DNA from: Copromyces sp. CBS 386.78
Taxonomy: Eukaryota > Ascomycota > Sordariomycetes > Sordariales > Sordariaceae
Length of the DNA: 64,000 nt
Direction of reading: 5' to 3'
Assembly (NCBI GenBank): GCA_030685235.1
Contig: MU839207.1
Location: 1 to 64,000, forward strand
A model generated the notes under the pieces. It saw only the letters and a program-made list of their open reading frames with translations. It had not been told where the DNA came from and did no database searches. This document shows, piece by piece, positions 1 to 12,080 of the stretch (positions within the stretch are counted from its first letter, which is position 1; each line of letters starts with the position of its first letter). A program made the position numbers and the translations under genes.

Positions 1-3000
1 CTATATCCAGACCGCACTCCTCCCTCCTCCTTCTTTCCTTCCTCGTACAACTACGTTTATCCTACCTCACCCCCAACGGTGTTACCCCCGTGATAATAGT
101 ATAATAACCTCTCTAAATCCGCTTCCTTTAACGACTACGAAGCTAAAAAGCTTATTAGGGCTACCTTTCTTAACCTTTTTAAACCCCCCGTAAAAAGAAA
201 TTATAATTAATTTAATTGGACCTTTTAATAGGAATTGGCTATAGCCTTTTATATCGCCCGGCAAATTTCCGGCACTAACGAACCCGACTTCTAATTTCTA
301 AAATTCTATAATACAATTAAATCTTCTCCCTATAATAATTAAATAGAAATTTACTAGTTCTAATACAATAAAAAGATTAAAGAAGATCTTAATTTTTAAA
401 TTTCCTTCCGAACTATAGTTAAAGACTTTTATAAAGTAGTAATAACGAACGCTATTTAGGGAAAAGGTTGCGCCCCCCTATTTAAAAATATAATATTTGC
501 GGCTACGTTAAATAATAAACCCGCTAAAGAGGACGTTCCTAATAACAATAAATAACTTAATTTAGGGGTAGAAGGACGGAGAAAAATTACAAAGATAACC
601 GGTAGGAAATTCGTTCCCAAAAAGAATATTAATAAAAATAAGTATACTTCTACTTCTTCTTCGTCCTTACCTTCGTTAAAAAAACCCCGATTCCCGTATA
701 AACTTTATAAGTTTTATAACTATAAGCTAGAATAATATTATTATATAAAGCTATAAATAGCTTTCAATAGCTAGGTCGAATCCCCTACTATTTAGAAATA
801 AGTAGAAGTAAATTTAAAGAAGGATAAGTACTTTAAGGAAACTGTTAATTACTTTAAATAAGCGAATAAAGATAACGAGAACTAATTCGGTCGCCGAATT
901 AGTAAAAATAGTTTCTTAGTACCTACTACGGATTACTATAGTACTATATACCTATTAAGAAATTTAACGATCTTTAATTTAAATATAATAATTTATATCT
1001 TCAATAAAGTTAATCGATTCGACAACCTAAATCCTGTAAACTCTAGTAACTATATATAGGCTAGGGATAAATATATACCTATCGAAGGATATAGTAATAT
1101 TATATTAATAGTTTAAAATAATAAAGGAGGTCGCGATCTATACTTTACTAATATTATATTAGTACTAAATATAGTTTATAACCTCGTCTCTTTAAAAAAA
1201 TTCGAAAAGGAATAGATCTTTTAAAACTATAAAAATAATTATTTACATTCTAATTTTATAAATTCCCTAATTTATAATATCTATTCTTATTATAACTAAT
1301 TTATATTAGAATATATCTTCCTATAGAATAATAGCCTTAACGAATCTTTTTTTACTATATGGTATTCTAATTATTCTAAGCGGAAACCCCGAAAAGGAAA
1401 TCCTCTCTACTAATATCTTCGACTTAATTACCCTAGCCCTAATACCTTTATTAAATTTATTAAATAAGTATATAGTATTCGGTTGAAAGGATTAAATTTA
1501 ATTTACTACAATTTATATATAAAGGCTAAATTAAGGCGCTAAGTACGTAGGGAGGTTCGGGATTATTTCGAAGGACCCGGGTTACATTTTATTATTAATT
1601 TCTTTTTATATAAGAAGGCAAAATTCGGTAGTATAGAATATTCGAGCTTAATAATAATTATAAATTAATAGTCTAAATTTATTTAAATATATTATTTAAG
1701 CAACCGAAAAGCGGATTCTATTATCGCCTATTTAGAATCCCTATTTACAAGTCTATAAACAAAATACTAAATAGTATTTTGTATCGTCGAATACGATAAT
1801 AAAATAATAAATAATAAGAAAATTACTATTTAATTTTCTAATAAAGGAATTAATATTGAACCTTTAACGCTTTATATATAAATTTAAAACGGCGGCGTAA
1901 AGCGCTTAGGGGGTATAATTAAAATTAAGGCGGTAATAATACGTTCGGGTATGAATTTACCCTATAAATTATAATTAAAAATTATTAAAGTAATTACGTA
2001 TTTATATAACTTAATTCCCAAAATTAAATATTACTAGAAATCCCCTAAAGAGAGATTTAAAACGTTTTATTAATTTAAAAATAGTATCGTTCTACTAATA
2101 AATCCGTCCCCAATTATCGTATACCTTAAAATTTATAATTATAAAGCCTTCGCCCTCTCTATAAAAATAATAAAGGAATAAAATAAAATTATAAAATTTA
2201 AAGACTATATATAAATTAAATATTTAGTAGGGTACTAATTAATTAATATTTATTAAATTTAGAACCTATATACGAATATTATTATTATTATACAAAACAT
2301 TATATTTAATAAAGACGAAGTATTCTCTAATAATATTAAAAAAAATTATAATACTTTTAATATTTCCCTTAAAGAATTAGTTATATAATTAAGAAATTTC
2401 TACTAAATAAATACTACGCAAGTAGATTTCCTTTAATTTAATATTATTAAAGAACGAATTCCTAGCCCCGTTATTTAAAGCTTTTTAAACGAATCGAATA
2501 TATTAGGAGAAAAAGAGGAATTTAAGATATAAAATTTGTAAATAGGTTTAGAAAATCCGCAAAAGTTTTTAGAAGAACCTCCGTTAGTACTGCTAATATA
2601 AAAGTCGTCGGATTTCTAAAATATAGTTTTAAATTTAAAAAATAAAGAAGAAGAATATCTACTAACCCTTCTAAAAACTTAATTATATTCTTAATAACCG
2701 ACTTCTTTTAATCCAATAAAAATTTATAGTTAACTATAAATTAATACTTTATATAGGCCGTATCTTTTATATCCGTACGGGGGAGTAGACTAATAAATAT
2801 TTAAGGAAATAAAATCGTAAACTAAACTTTCCTAGAAAAAATGAGAGAGAGTAGGATTGAAGTCGACCCTAGCTATAACCCTAAATCGAAAATAACGAAG
2901 GAATCTATATATTACTATAAAGTAAAAAGTATATTAAAAACCTTTTATTAATTTAACTTTCTACCCCTTCTTAATAATTATAGATAATTCAATTCTTATT

Positions 3001-4735
3001 CCTTTAAAGAATTCTTTAAAGAAGTAGAGAAAGAATACTTAAATAAATATAAGGATTTCAAATCTTAAAAGTAAGTTAACGCCGAAGAATTTAAAAATAA
3101 TAAAATACTTAGCTCGATATAAGTATATATTTACAAATTTAATTAAAATAGCCGTTTCTTCAAATATAAAGTACGTTTAATTGTATATAGAAATTAATAA
3201 TTTAAGGATAGTATACGAAAAATGTACGCAACGATTCTAATAATTAAATTATTCCATATCCTAATAGCGATAACGGTTTACTTTAATTTCGATTTAACTT
3301 AATATAATATAAAGAATGTATTTATAAACGTATTATTTAATAAGTTAATATATATAAAACCTCCCCCTAATTATATAAAGAAAGGTTAAATATTCCGGCT
3401 ATTACGAACGCTATATAATCTATAGAGATCTCTTCTCCTCTAGTAGTAAGAATTTATTAGAACTTTAATTACTACAAGTATAAATCCTCTCCCTATAAAA
3501 CTTAGTATCTTCGTTAAAAATAACGTTTTTTTATTCTTTTATATTAATAATATTATTATTATTTATAAGTATAAAAATTAGGAGATTGCTACCGCTAAAG
3601 GGGTAATAGCTGCTATAGAAAAGAAGTATTAATTAACCGGCGGAAATCCGCTAAAGTAATTCCTAAATATTAAAATTATTCGAAACCGTAAAAAAAAGTT
3701 AATATAGTTCTTTCAACGTAAATATATTTAGAAGATCGCTAATAAAGTAAAATGAATTAAAAAATTATATATAACCCTAATAACTAAGGAAGAATTACTT
3801 TTTTATTAAAATAATACTATATTATACGAAATTGTCGCGTATTAAATAAAAATCGGTTCTATCTTCTATATCGCCGTTATATTATAATTAAACGTCGCTT
3901 TCCTAATTTCCAAACTCGTTCAGTTCAATTCTAACCCTAATTTTACTTATTATACAATAATAAATTAAATAATTTTCTATCTTCTTATAATTTAAGATTT
4001 CGCCCTTTAGCTAAGTAGTAAAGACCGTTAGAATTTTTATATTATAATTAATTCTTTATTTATAAATAATTCCCTTAATTATAAGAGTTTATAAATATTC
4101 GTAATATAATTATTAGGCGGTACTATCGATTAACGTACTAATAAGTAAAATATTATTACAACTTTATTAATAAAAATTAAGCTACTATTTTTAAATTAAG
4201 GTACTAAGGAGGCGATCTACGCCCGCCGCCTATTCAACGAGCTTATACTAAATTTCCCAAATTAGGAAGGGACCCCTATAAAGTATAATAATAAATAAAC
4301 AATCTACTTTATTGTAAAAGAGGGAATATAATTCGTTACAAAATTCAAATACGTAAACGTATATAAATATTAATTAAAGTAAATATAAAAGAGGAAATTA
4401 ATTAATATAGTATACGTACTAACTAAAGAGCAAATCGCTAACGGGCTTACGAAGAGCCTCCCTCCCGTAGTTCATTTAACTTCGTTAGAATAATTAGAAT
4501 TCGTAGAGTTATAGCGGCCACCAATTCAATTACGGGAGCTTAGTAACGGAAATATTATTATAAGGCGCCCTAAGGGTATAGAGGACTCTAATAAAAAAGA
4601 TACGGGCAACGAAATAGCGAATATATCTATTAATAACTCTTATAAGTAACAGTTTAAAAACTACTATAATAAAAGGAAATAATTAGGAATTACATTTAGG
4701 AATAGTATTATCTTTAACCAATTTTGGAAGGATTT
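1..4735 (+). mobile_element. RIP-degraded Ty1/copia LTR retrotransposon (internal part)
   Basis: The stretch is extremely AT-rich, nearly lacks CpA and TpG, and has stops in every frame, as expected after RIP (C-to-T in CpA context on both strands). Conceptual reading through the stops still shows pol landmarks on the + strand: a CX2CX4HX4C-spaced zinc-knuckle ghost near 690-745 with Tyr codons at the Cys/His positions; RT entry motif ghosts near 3120-3200 (a V-Y-K-F block, then F-K-Y-K-A/V-R-L); the D-V-K-N-A-F-L-N equivalent near 3300-3370 ending in K-P-P-P-N-Y; the F-F-Y-V-D-D equivalent near 3530 (read Y-I-N-N); and the RNase H L-F-G-G-T-I-D-W block near 4110. RT lies close to the 3' end, directly followed by RNase H, with a long pol segment before it. 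That is the copia order (protease-integrase-RT-RNase H) and not gypsy. RIP density drops abruptly around 4700-4740. I could not define LTRs or target duplications; the 5' end lies at or beyond the window edge. Not functional. Confidence 0.85.
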
Positions 4736-5571
4736 CAAGGCATTTCTAGGTAGATCTAGTGCGGTTTATGCGCCAGATCTAAGGGGGTATATCAAACGGC
4801 AGGGGATATACACGTACACAGTCACAGGATTTCGGAGGAGCGGATCTACTGCGGGATTTATACCAGATGCCAGATATCGAGCCAGGTGCAGATCAGCACA
4901 ACAGAACACACAATACAGCCACGTTGAACCCCCTACTTTCAGACCCATATTATCACAAGAAGATACCTATTCACACAAGGGTGAGCAGTTGTGGACGGGG
5001 ACCGACGAACGCATCGGTATGTTACTTGGGACCGTCTGAACAATAAAACATGAGCACCTAGAATTTCGATGACGAATTTGATTAGTTATTGTCTTTTTCT
5101 CACCTTCTTCTTCTTGTGTCCAAGCAGAGCCATCAGCACAGCTGACATGAACTCACATACAATCACGAGCCTCGAGAATGATTAACTGAGCATCAAAATT
5201 AGGTACTGAATGATGCTACATACGCAAGAACAAAATGCCCCTCGCTACAAAATGCTATGGACCTGTAAACCCTCAACCAGCCAACCAACCAACCAACCAA
5301 CCAACGCCATGGCCTAATCCCTTGATGCACCCCCCATCAGCCCCCTACCTTAATCATCAGTGAAAATGAGAAAAAAAAAGAAGAATGGTAATAACCTCAA
5401 AACTTTCAAGCCAGCTTGCTCTCTCTCCCCCTCTGTTTCAAAAACATAACCGGTAAATAAAGTGGAATAGAGAAAAAAAATCATGGAGCCGAAGAAGATG
5501 ACATGAGATAAGAGAAGAGAAGAGAAGAGAAGAGGGCATCGCAACATTCGGAAGGGAAACCGGGAGACTGG
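4736..5571. other. Intergenic, between the RIP element and the sas3 3' region
   Basis: Base composition returns to normal here. A GC-normal block at about 4740-4990 abuts the RIP-mutated DNA and could be an unmutated LTR remnant or flank; I cannot tell. A short CCAA tetranucleotide run lies at about 5275-5305 and a GAAGA run at about 5515-5535. No convincing gene; this probably holds the 3' UTR of the sas3 transcript. Confidence 0.5.
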
Positions 5572-6294
5572 TTAGGACTTGTCGTTGTCGCCATCAGGGT
5601 GACTGTTGCCACCGTTGCCGTCATCACCACCATCACCACCACCATCCTCCTGGTGAGGATGATGAAGATGAGCGTCAAGATACCAACCGACAGTGCCATA
5701 ACCCGGGTCGCGCCACCATGCTCTATTAGGCTTTGTCCTCCAAGACGACGGCGGCGGTCGATTATCTCGAGTATCCGAAGCACGCGCCGGAAGAGCCCTA
5801 TCCATATGGGCATGTGGAGCTGAAGCAGGTCGCTTTCGCAAAGCCCCATCCCCATCGGCTTTCGTCCTCCACGCAGGCGGTGGCGATCGATCCCTAGTAG
5901 CAGGGGCGTACGAAACCGAAACAGATCGCTCTCGTAAAGACGCTCTATCGGCGTTGCTCCTTGAAGGCGGCGGCGGTCGATTGTGACGATTGTCCGAAGC
6001 AGGACGAGGATGAGGCAGACGAGTGTCACTCTCCGAAGCTTTGTTGGCCTTCTCTTCCCGAGTTCTATCGACAGCAGATTGTCTGGCGGTTTTTGTCCCC
6101 AATGATGACGGCCCCGATGGTGCTGAAGTAGCAGGACGCTCAGCCAAAGCGGGATGAGGAGACCCTTGAAGAAAGCGTACCACTTTCCGTGATGGTCTTT
6201 CTCCTAGTGGTGGTCCTCTTGGTGTAGCCATCCTTGCTCCTCCCCCCTTTCCTCCTCTCATTCTCTCCCCGCTTCCGCTTCCCCTTTTCATCAC
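5572..6294 (-). CDS. Coding-like 240-aa ORF downstream of, and in frame with, sas3
   Basis: An open frame of 240 codons from ATG at 6294 to TAA at 5572. It is basic and rich in Pro, Ser and Arg, with three imperfect copies of a roughly 35-residue unit containing R-(D)-R/N-x-P-P-P and W-R-T-K, a Trp/Tyr-rich stretch near residues 195-205 (W-W-R-D-P-G-Y-G), and an acidic Gly/Asp tail. The frame has no stop between the sas3 TAG (6328-6330) and this ATG, so sas3 plus this ORF form one frame broken by a single TAG, with a further 252 open codons after it. It could be a separate small gene starting at 6294 or at a second ATG 21 codons in, a readthrough tail of Sas3, or the cut-off end of a once longer Sas3. 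I do not recognise a domain. That it is coding is moderately likely; its status as an independent gene is uncertain. Confidence 0.5.
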   Translation of the reverse strand: MMKRGSGSGERMRGGKGGGARMATPRGPPLGERPSRKVVRFLQGSPHPALAERPATSAPSGPSSLGTKTARQSAVDRTREEKANKASESDTRLPHPRPASDNRHNRPPPPSRSNADRASLRERSVSVSYAPATRDRSPPPAWRTKADGDGALRKRPASAPHAHMDRALPARASDTRDNRPPPSSWRTKPNRAWWRDPGYGTVGWYLDAHLHHPHQEDGGGDGGDDGNGGNSHPDGDNDKS

Positions 6295-6327
6295 CTCCTC
6301 CGGCCCCCACGATAACGCTACTGATTC

Positions 6328-9300
6328 CTAATTGTCGTCATCCTTCATGGTAATATCTGCTGGTTCGTCTTCACCACCTCGATTAATACTGCCGTTGCCG
6401 TTATCGGCGCTTCCAGCGTCCTCTCCGTTCCCGTTTGCGCCAGAAGGGTTGGAGGCACTACGGCTCCCACTTCCACTGCCACTGCCACTAGCACCGGAAC
6501 CGGAACTGGGACCGGCGGCGCTCTCCGCAGTAGGGGTAACGTGCACGGTGTCCTTCATCATCCCCTCCTCACCCTCCTTCTTCGGCGTCGACGATGGCCC
6601 AAGCGATTTCTGCTTCTCCAACCAACCGGGAGGAAAACCAGGGCCGCTCTCGGCGTTACCATAGTCGCTCTTCTTGGTGCCCTTGGGCCAGCGACCAGGC
6701 CCGCGACCGGTGCCGCCCGCTTTGCGCTTGCTGCTGCTGCTACTACGTGGCTTAGCAGCGGAAGACACGCGGCGGACACCGCTCGTGCGACGTGGGTTTC
6801 GTGGCCGGGCGGCGCTGCCGCTGCTGGTGCGGACGGCTGGTGGGCGGGGAACGGTGTTGCGGATGCGGTCGCCACCGGCGCCGCGTCGGGAGGTGTTGAG
6901 AGGGGGGACGACCTCGAAGCGGGTTGGAGGGATGCCTTCGTACTGGGCCATCCAGTCGTCGGGGTTCTCTTTGTTCTCGCCATCGGCGTCCGGTTCGGTC
7001 TTAGCTTTCCGGTCGTGGTCGTCATTGGGGTGAACAGAGCCGTGGACGGAGCCGTTGGGGAAGAGACCGTTGGTTTTGAGGACAGACCGTGGAGAGATGA
7101 CCTCTGGTTGGATAATGCCCAGCTCGTCGGGTTCTGTGGACTCGAGGATGGTTGGAGCCGAGGTGTCGATCTCCATCTTCTGGACTTGGGTAGCCAGACC
7201 GTCCGATTGAGAAGCATTACCGTTGATAAGGGCTCCTTCTTCTACCGTCGGCTTAGCTTCCTCGTCCTCCCTAGGGGCGATGGCGTTCAGTGCCGGCCCC
7301 AGCTCGAAGTTGGTAGCATTGCTCCTGCCCATAACATAAGGAGTCCATGTGAGAGCTTTGGGTTCCAGCTGGACGTACTTCTTGGCCTCCCACTTGGCAA
7401 CATACTCCTTGCAATAGGGCAGATCTACGCGGAAGGCATAGATTTGGGTTTGAGGATCGCGAACCAGACACCTCAAGCCTTCGAGGGACGATATTACGTC
7501 GTCTGGCGTGAGTCCTGTGTCGTCGGAGATCTTCCTGATGCTCAGACCCTTTTTCTCCTTGGGATCGCCGGAGCAGTGCTCAAGGAGGTACTTGCACATG
7601 ACCAGCCTCCAGTAGTTGCGGTATGAGACCAAGCCCATGTCCGAGAGGGGCTTTTCTGGTGAGCCAGTCTTTTTTTCTACCCTGGTGAGAAGGTAAGAAA
7701 AGTCGATGAGCAAGTTGCCGTATCCTTTTCGCTGGTGGATAGGCAGCGTGAGGATACACGAGACGTTGTTCTGGCTACTAGCTCGCTTCTCCTTGGAGAA
7801 GTAGCCGACAAAGTGGTACCCGTACTGGTCATACTCGCAAAGGACGTAAAACAGGAATGGTTCCACGTCGTAGTAAAGGGTCTTGGACCCCAGGAAGAGC
7901 TTGGCCAGCAAGCAGAGGTTCTGGCAGTAGACGGGGTTCTTGCGACCGTCAACCTCGAAGACGGATATCGAGCCATGGCGATAGATCTCGTCGCCTGGTG
8001 GGTGTTTCGCGGGGCACTTGAGCTTATGTCTCCATGCGACATAGTCGGAGTTCATGTACTTCAAGCAAAATTCGCAGATATATAGGACCCGGTTCCTACT
8101 GTATTCTTCGGGATATGGTGCCGCATACCATGTGTCGATCTCCCAGCCGCCGAACTCGATGCACTCGATTTGACTGGCTGGACCGGCCGTCTTCTTGGAC
8201 TTCTTGACTGGTGCTTCGACCTCTGCTTGCATCTTCAGGAGTCGTTGTCGCCATTCCTCCTCGGCCATTTGCTTTGCTTCGTCGAATCGCCGGCGATCCT
8301 CAGGCTGGGGTAATGTCTTGGATGTATCCGCCTCGGCGTCGGTGAGGATGCCGCCGTAGGGTTTTCCTTTGAGCTCATCCGTCTCCTTGTCGTAGAATGA
8401 ATAAAATGGTTGAGTGTAGCTTGTGCTAGCAAACGGTGCCGTGGAAGGTTCCATTGCATCTGCTGCTGCGGCCGTCCTGCGCGACCGACCCGACCTTCCT
8501 GATGTCTTGCGCCCAGAACGTCCTGACCGGCCGGATCGACCTGATCGAGCAGACCGACTTGATCGCTTGCTGTTCCCCTTGGGTGGTTGCGATGTGATCT
8601 CCTGCAGCTTGGTGGGGTCTACCCGCATGCGCACCAAGATGCTGCTTCGTGTCTTCTTGACGACGCTGGCCGATGACAGGGCCGTGGGATGGGAGATCTT
8701 AATCCGCAATGACCGGGCCGATGTCGGCCTTGCTTGTTCGTCCTGGCCGGCTGTGCCGTCGTTGGCTTCTTCTTCTTCGGTGCCCAGCGTGTTCCGGCGT
8801 CGCTTCCTAAGGCTTATTACGTGCTCGGTGGGTTCTACTGAAGACGTCTTACGTTTCCTAAGTACGCGAGACCCATCCATAGGATCCTCGTCCAGCACTA
8901 GTTGGTTGAAGACCGAGTGCGAATCCGGGTTTGTGTGTTTTTGCGGAGGCAGAAGGTCCCGGGCCAGTTTTGGTGCTGAGGCCCGGCGTGTGGTGGGGTG
9001 GGTAGTTGTAGTGGTTTCCGTCCCATTCACTTGCGTCGGCTCGTCATTCTCCCCCGCGGCGGTTTGCGACCCTTCACTGGCGCAGTTCGGGCATTTCCAG
9101 GTGTCGGGTGCTACTAGTTTGGCCAGTTAGTGGGTTTCCACGTCGATGGAATTTGGGACGACTCCGTTTGTTCGTACCTTGATCACCGGGCAGCGCATTC
9201 GCTTCCCTTGCACACTGCTGGTGGGCTGCTAGTCGTCAGCTTCTAGCTCTTGCTCTCTCCCGCAATTTCAACAGAATAACATGTACTAACCGTTCTCCCC

Positions 9301-10065
9301 ACACCCGGAACATGCAAGATACTCTTCGAATTCCTCTGCCGGATCGTGATCTTCGTCTTGTTTACAAAACATGCAAAGTCCACTGTCCTCTTTTCCGGAG
9401 CCCTCCTCCTCATCATCGTCCTCGTCTCCAACAGGTTCGTGCTCAGCCGCATCTTCCCAGTGTGCCTCGTCTTCAGATTCCGCATCACTGATGCTCGCCG
9501 AACTGGCTGACGAACGGTCATCTTCCTCTTCACTCTCGCTATCGCTATGGTCAGTGTCACCCGGCTTGATTTTGACGGCCCCGACACCCTCGTCATCGTC
9601 GTCGTCTCCATCATCCTCATGGTCTTCCTCCACGCTTGGCAGGTGCTGTTGCGATGTGTGTTCCTCGAAATGGACGGAATCACCGTCGTCTCCTTCGGCA
9701 TCCTCATCGAACCCCTCGTGGTCTTCGTCGTCGTGTTCCTCCTCTTCATCATGTTCATCACCCGAGTCTTCGTGGTCTTGGTGGTCGTCATGACCGTCGT
9801 GGCTGCCTTCGTCCGAGTGTTCGGCATCGTCGCCTTCGCCCATTTCCTCGTCGTGGTGGTCGTTCTCTTCTTGCGCATCGTGCATCTCCTGGTCTTCGTC
9901 GGCCTCGCTAGGCTCGGGTAGGGCGTTGATCTGGGACACCTCGGAGGTAATCGTAACCTGGTTGACCATTGCGACATCCCCGTCAGTGGTACTCGCCTCA
10001 GCCTGGTGTTCCGACATGATGACGCTCTGTTGCAGCTCCTCCGCCCTGAGTTGTTCGTCGGCCAT
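6328..10065 (-). CDS. sas3: MYST-family histone acetyltransferase, Sas3 (NuA3 catalytic subunit)
   Basis: Acetyl-CoA-dependent lysine acetyltransferase acting on histone H3 in the nucleus as the catalytic subunit of NuA3, by homology to yeast Sas3 and MOZ. I join exons 10065-9291, 9225-9178 and 9113-6328 (1202 aa); both introns have good signals, and the short middle exon supplies the finger residues H-Q-Q-C-A-R-E. Residues about 1-225 are very acidic (Asp/Glu/His runs). A PHD-like zinc finger follows at about 229-286, starting C-M-F-C and closing with C-P-N-C. The MYST domain lies at about 590-850: C2HC finger (C-E-F-C ... H-K-L-K-C), a Cys in N-V-S-C-I-L-T-L-P, the acetyl-CoA loop Q-R-K-G-Y-G-N, and the Glu of S-P-E-K-P-L-S. 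The C-terminal 350 residues are low-complexity (Ser/Gly/Arg), and residues 430-470 hold an S-G-R repeat. The finger plus MYST favours Sas3 over Esa1, which carries a chromodomain. It ends in TAG with an open frame beyond. Confidence 0.93.
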
Positions 10066-10722
10066 TGCAGGTTGTGTGTTCTGTCTTGTTCTTATTGGTT
10101 GTCCGCTTTGTTCTCAGCACCCAACCTGGCTTCCCGCGCGGGCACCCCTTTGGCTAGTCTCGTCAAGCGTAACCTGGCCAGAGGGCGCTCATACCAGCTA
10201 GCTGAAAGTTGGTGTTTCGGTCGTTATCATGCCGGGAGGTGAATGTGCAGCGTAAGGCGACCGTAGTTTATGTATCGGCGACAGTCTTTTGTGTGGTTGT
10301 GGTGCTTGGAGGCCGCAGCTGCAAGAAGCTGGTGCCTACTGGAAGCAGGTGATTGTTTGCGACAGCTCGAAAGGGGGTTGAAAACGCGCTGATCCGGGAG
10401 ACAAGGCTGGGTGAATCGTGTTGTTTTGCGGTCGCACTAGGTCGATGATGTCAAAAGACGCGTCGCGGAGTGCTTCTTTCGTCGTGGAGGGCCGTTGTAA
10501 GTGCTGAAGGCGCCAACGTTCTTGTTCGCGGAGTGTTCTCCCCGAGAAGTTGCCCGTCCCTTTGGAGTTCCAGACGCCCTTTCCCATCCAAGTTACGTTA
10601 CGGGCCGATGTACGTGCAAGGGTTCACGTGCTTAGTCATCCGTAGTGCAACCCGCCAAGCTTCAAGCTCCTGCGGGTAGGTCCAGGCGGGTTGGCGGGGG
10701 GGTCACTGCTCCACTGGAATCA

Positions 10723-10762
10723 CCGTACTGGGAGGAGGGGGGTAGAAGTTGCCGTCAATTGA
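10723..10762 (+). repeat. Left 40-bp terminal inverted repeat
   Basis: Exact inverted match to 11749-11788, 40 of 40 bases. It is GC-rich at the outer end (CTGGGAGGAGGGGGG) and ends GTCAATTGA. Confidence 0.9.
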
Positions 10763-11748
10763 GTGTAAAATAACCGTTAGGAATTTCAGACGTTTATAGG
10801 TAGGGAAATAATCCAAGTCCTGTACGGAAATTTAAAAACGTCAACACGGGCCAACGACAAAGCCCCGCGAAACGTCCGAAAATGCAAACGTCCGACACAG
10901 GCCTACCGTCAATTAACCGTTGATTGACCGTCGGTGCAAATCCTAACGATTATTTAGATTAGAGCGTTTACTATAGGAAAACGCTGTGCAAAGATAACGA
11001 TAGGCCTGGATCTGGACGGTGCGCCCTGGTTCTGCTGGTCCCCGACCCTGCCCTCGCTTGCCCTCCTGCCCTCCCACCCGCGCCCAGCTGTCGCGCGCCC
11101 GTGCACGAACCTTGGCGCGCTCAATAAATGCTGTACGCCCAATACCTGCCTGAAATTCCTGTCGTCGCAAATGGAAGTTAGCAAAATGAAGCTATCACCA
11201 AATGAGAAAACAATGCAATATATAGTACCTACTCGTGTAGGCTCGAATCGCCTGTCATACCCCTTGGCATTGAATCACGAAAAAATTTCGGTACATGACC
11301 AATCCTATATTTTGTTAGCAAATCGATGTACCACCGTTCTTCTTGCATAGTACAAAGGGTGATGGAGGTTAGAAAAAGAATTATTTAGCAGAAGAGAAAC
11401 AGAAACAAAGGCGGCCTAAAATACTTGGAAGATAGGGCAGACATGAAGACATAGTATATAAGGTAAGTACAATGCTTGAGCTCCTTCCCCAAATGTTTGG
11501 AGTTTTGGTGCTGCCCCTGAGCCTTCCCAGCAAAACGGGCGCCAAGTACCTCGCCTACCAAATTAGGCGGTAGCGGTACCTCCTTGGCGTTTAACCCCTC
11601 CAAACGTCCGAAAACTGCCTGACGTTAGAAATTGGCAACCGTCATTTGACTATCATTTGCGCACAGACGTCCTAATGTTCCAACGTCTGTAATTTTCAAC
11701 GTTATTTTCGTTTTTACAGTCAAATAACGGTTTTCACATCGAGGTCGG

Positions 11749-11788
11749 TCAATTGACGGCAACTTCTACCCCCCTCCTCCCAGTACGG
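11749..11788 (-). repeat. Right 40-bp terminal inverted repeat
   Basis: Exact inverted match to 10723-10762. It is flanked outside by CATGCGAC, so only a 2-bp direct duplication (CA, or an internal TA) can be proposed. Confidence 0.9.
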
Positions 11789-12080
11789 CATGCGACCCAA
11801 GTTGGAAAGGGAAGCTTCCATTTCCCGAGTTCCTTGGGCGCCTGAGGCATCCACGGCCCTAGTAGTCTCCGCCAATTCGTCAAGACGCTCCATCTGCCAT
11901 CACCAAACTTGGGACCTGTATCCCGGCCAACTGCTGAGCTGCCGATTGTCACCTCACAAAGAGAAGCCACAACACTCATATCCGCACCACTGCGCATAGG
12001 ACTTTAGGTCGGTTCTGAGTATCCAAACAAGTTGTTGCTACTTGACTAACCGAATTGATCAGGTCCGGAAAACCGCCACG

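Larger units (their letters stand above)
10723..11788. mobile_element. Non-autonomous DNA transposon, 1.07 kb, with perfect 40-bp TIRs
   Basis: The 40 bases at 10723-10762 are the exact reverse complement of 11749-11788 (40 of 40 by eye). They begin CCGTACTGGGAGG and contain a G6 run. Degenerate similarity continues inward for perhaps 40 bp (AAAATAACCGTT..., then CAGACGTT on both sides). The interior carries many copies of a short ACGTC(C/T)G-like motif on both strands, typical of subterminal transposase sites, and encodes no convincing protein. The outer bases contain TA on both sides (10726-10727 and 11784-11785), compatible with a Tc1/mariner-like TA target; alternatively the element ends at CCG with a 2-bp CA flank on each side. 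It shows no heavy RIP, so it is probably low copy or recent. Confidence 0.8.
10066..12080. other. Divergent promoter region of sas3 and nuo9.8, split by a transposon
   Basis: About 2 kb separate the two start codons. Roughly half is the DNA element at 10723-11788. What remains is about 650 bp next to sas3 and about 290 bp next to nuo9.8. No ORF here looks coding. The element must have pushed apart a promoter region that would otherwise be about 950 bp. Confidence 0.6.

Noticed and set aside
6328..6400. An intron removing the sas3 TAG
   Set aside because: The TAG looks like an acceptor (AATTAG), but upstream GT sites are poor donors and none keeps the tail frame.
6541..7626. 361-aa plus-strand frame across sas3
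   Set aside because: Opposite the MYST gene, whose domain order and zinc fingers are unmistakable.
9243..9977. 244-aa basic minus-strand frame overlapping sas3 exon 1
   Set aside because: Shifted-frame reading of the acidic GAC/GAG stretch; it crosses the sas3 first intron.
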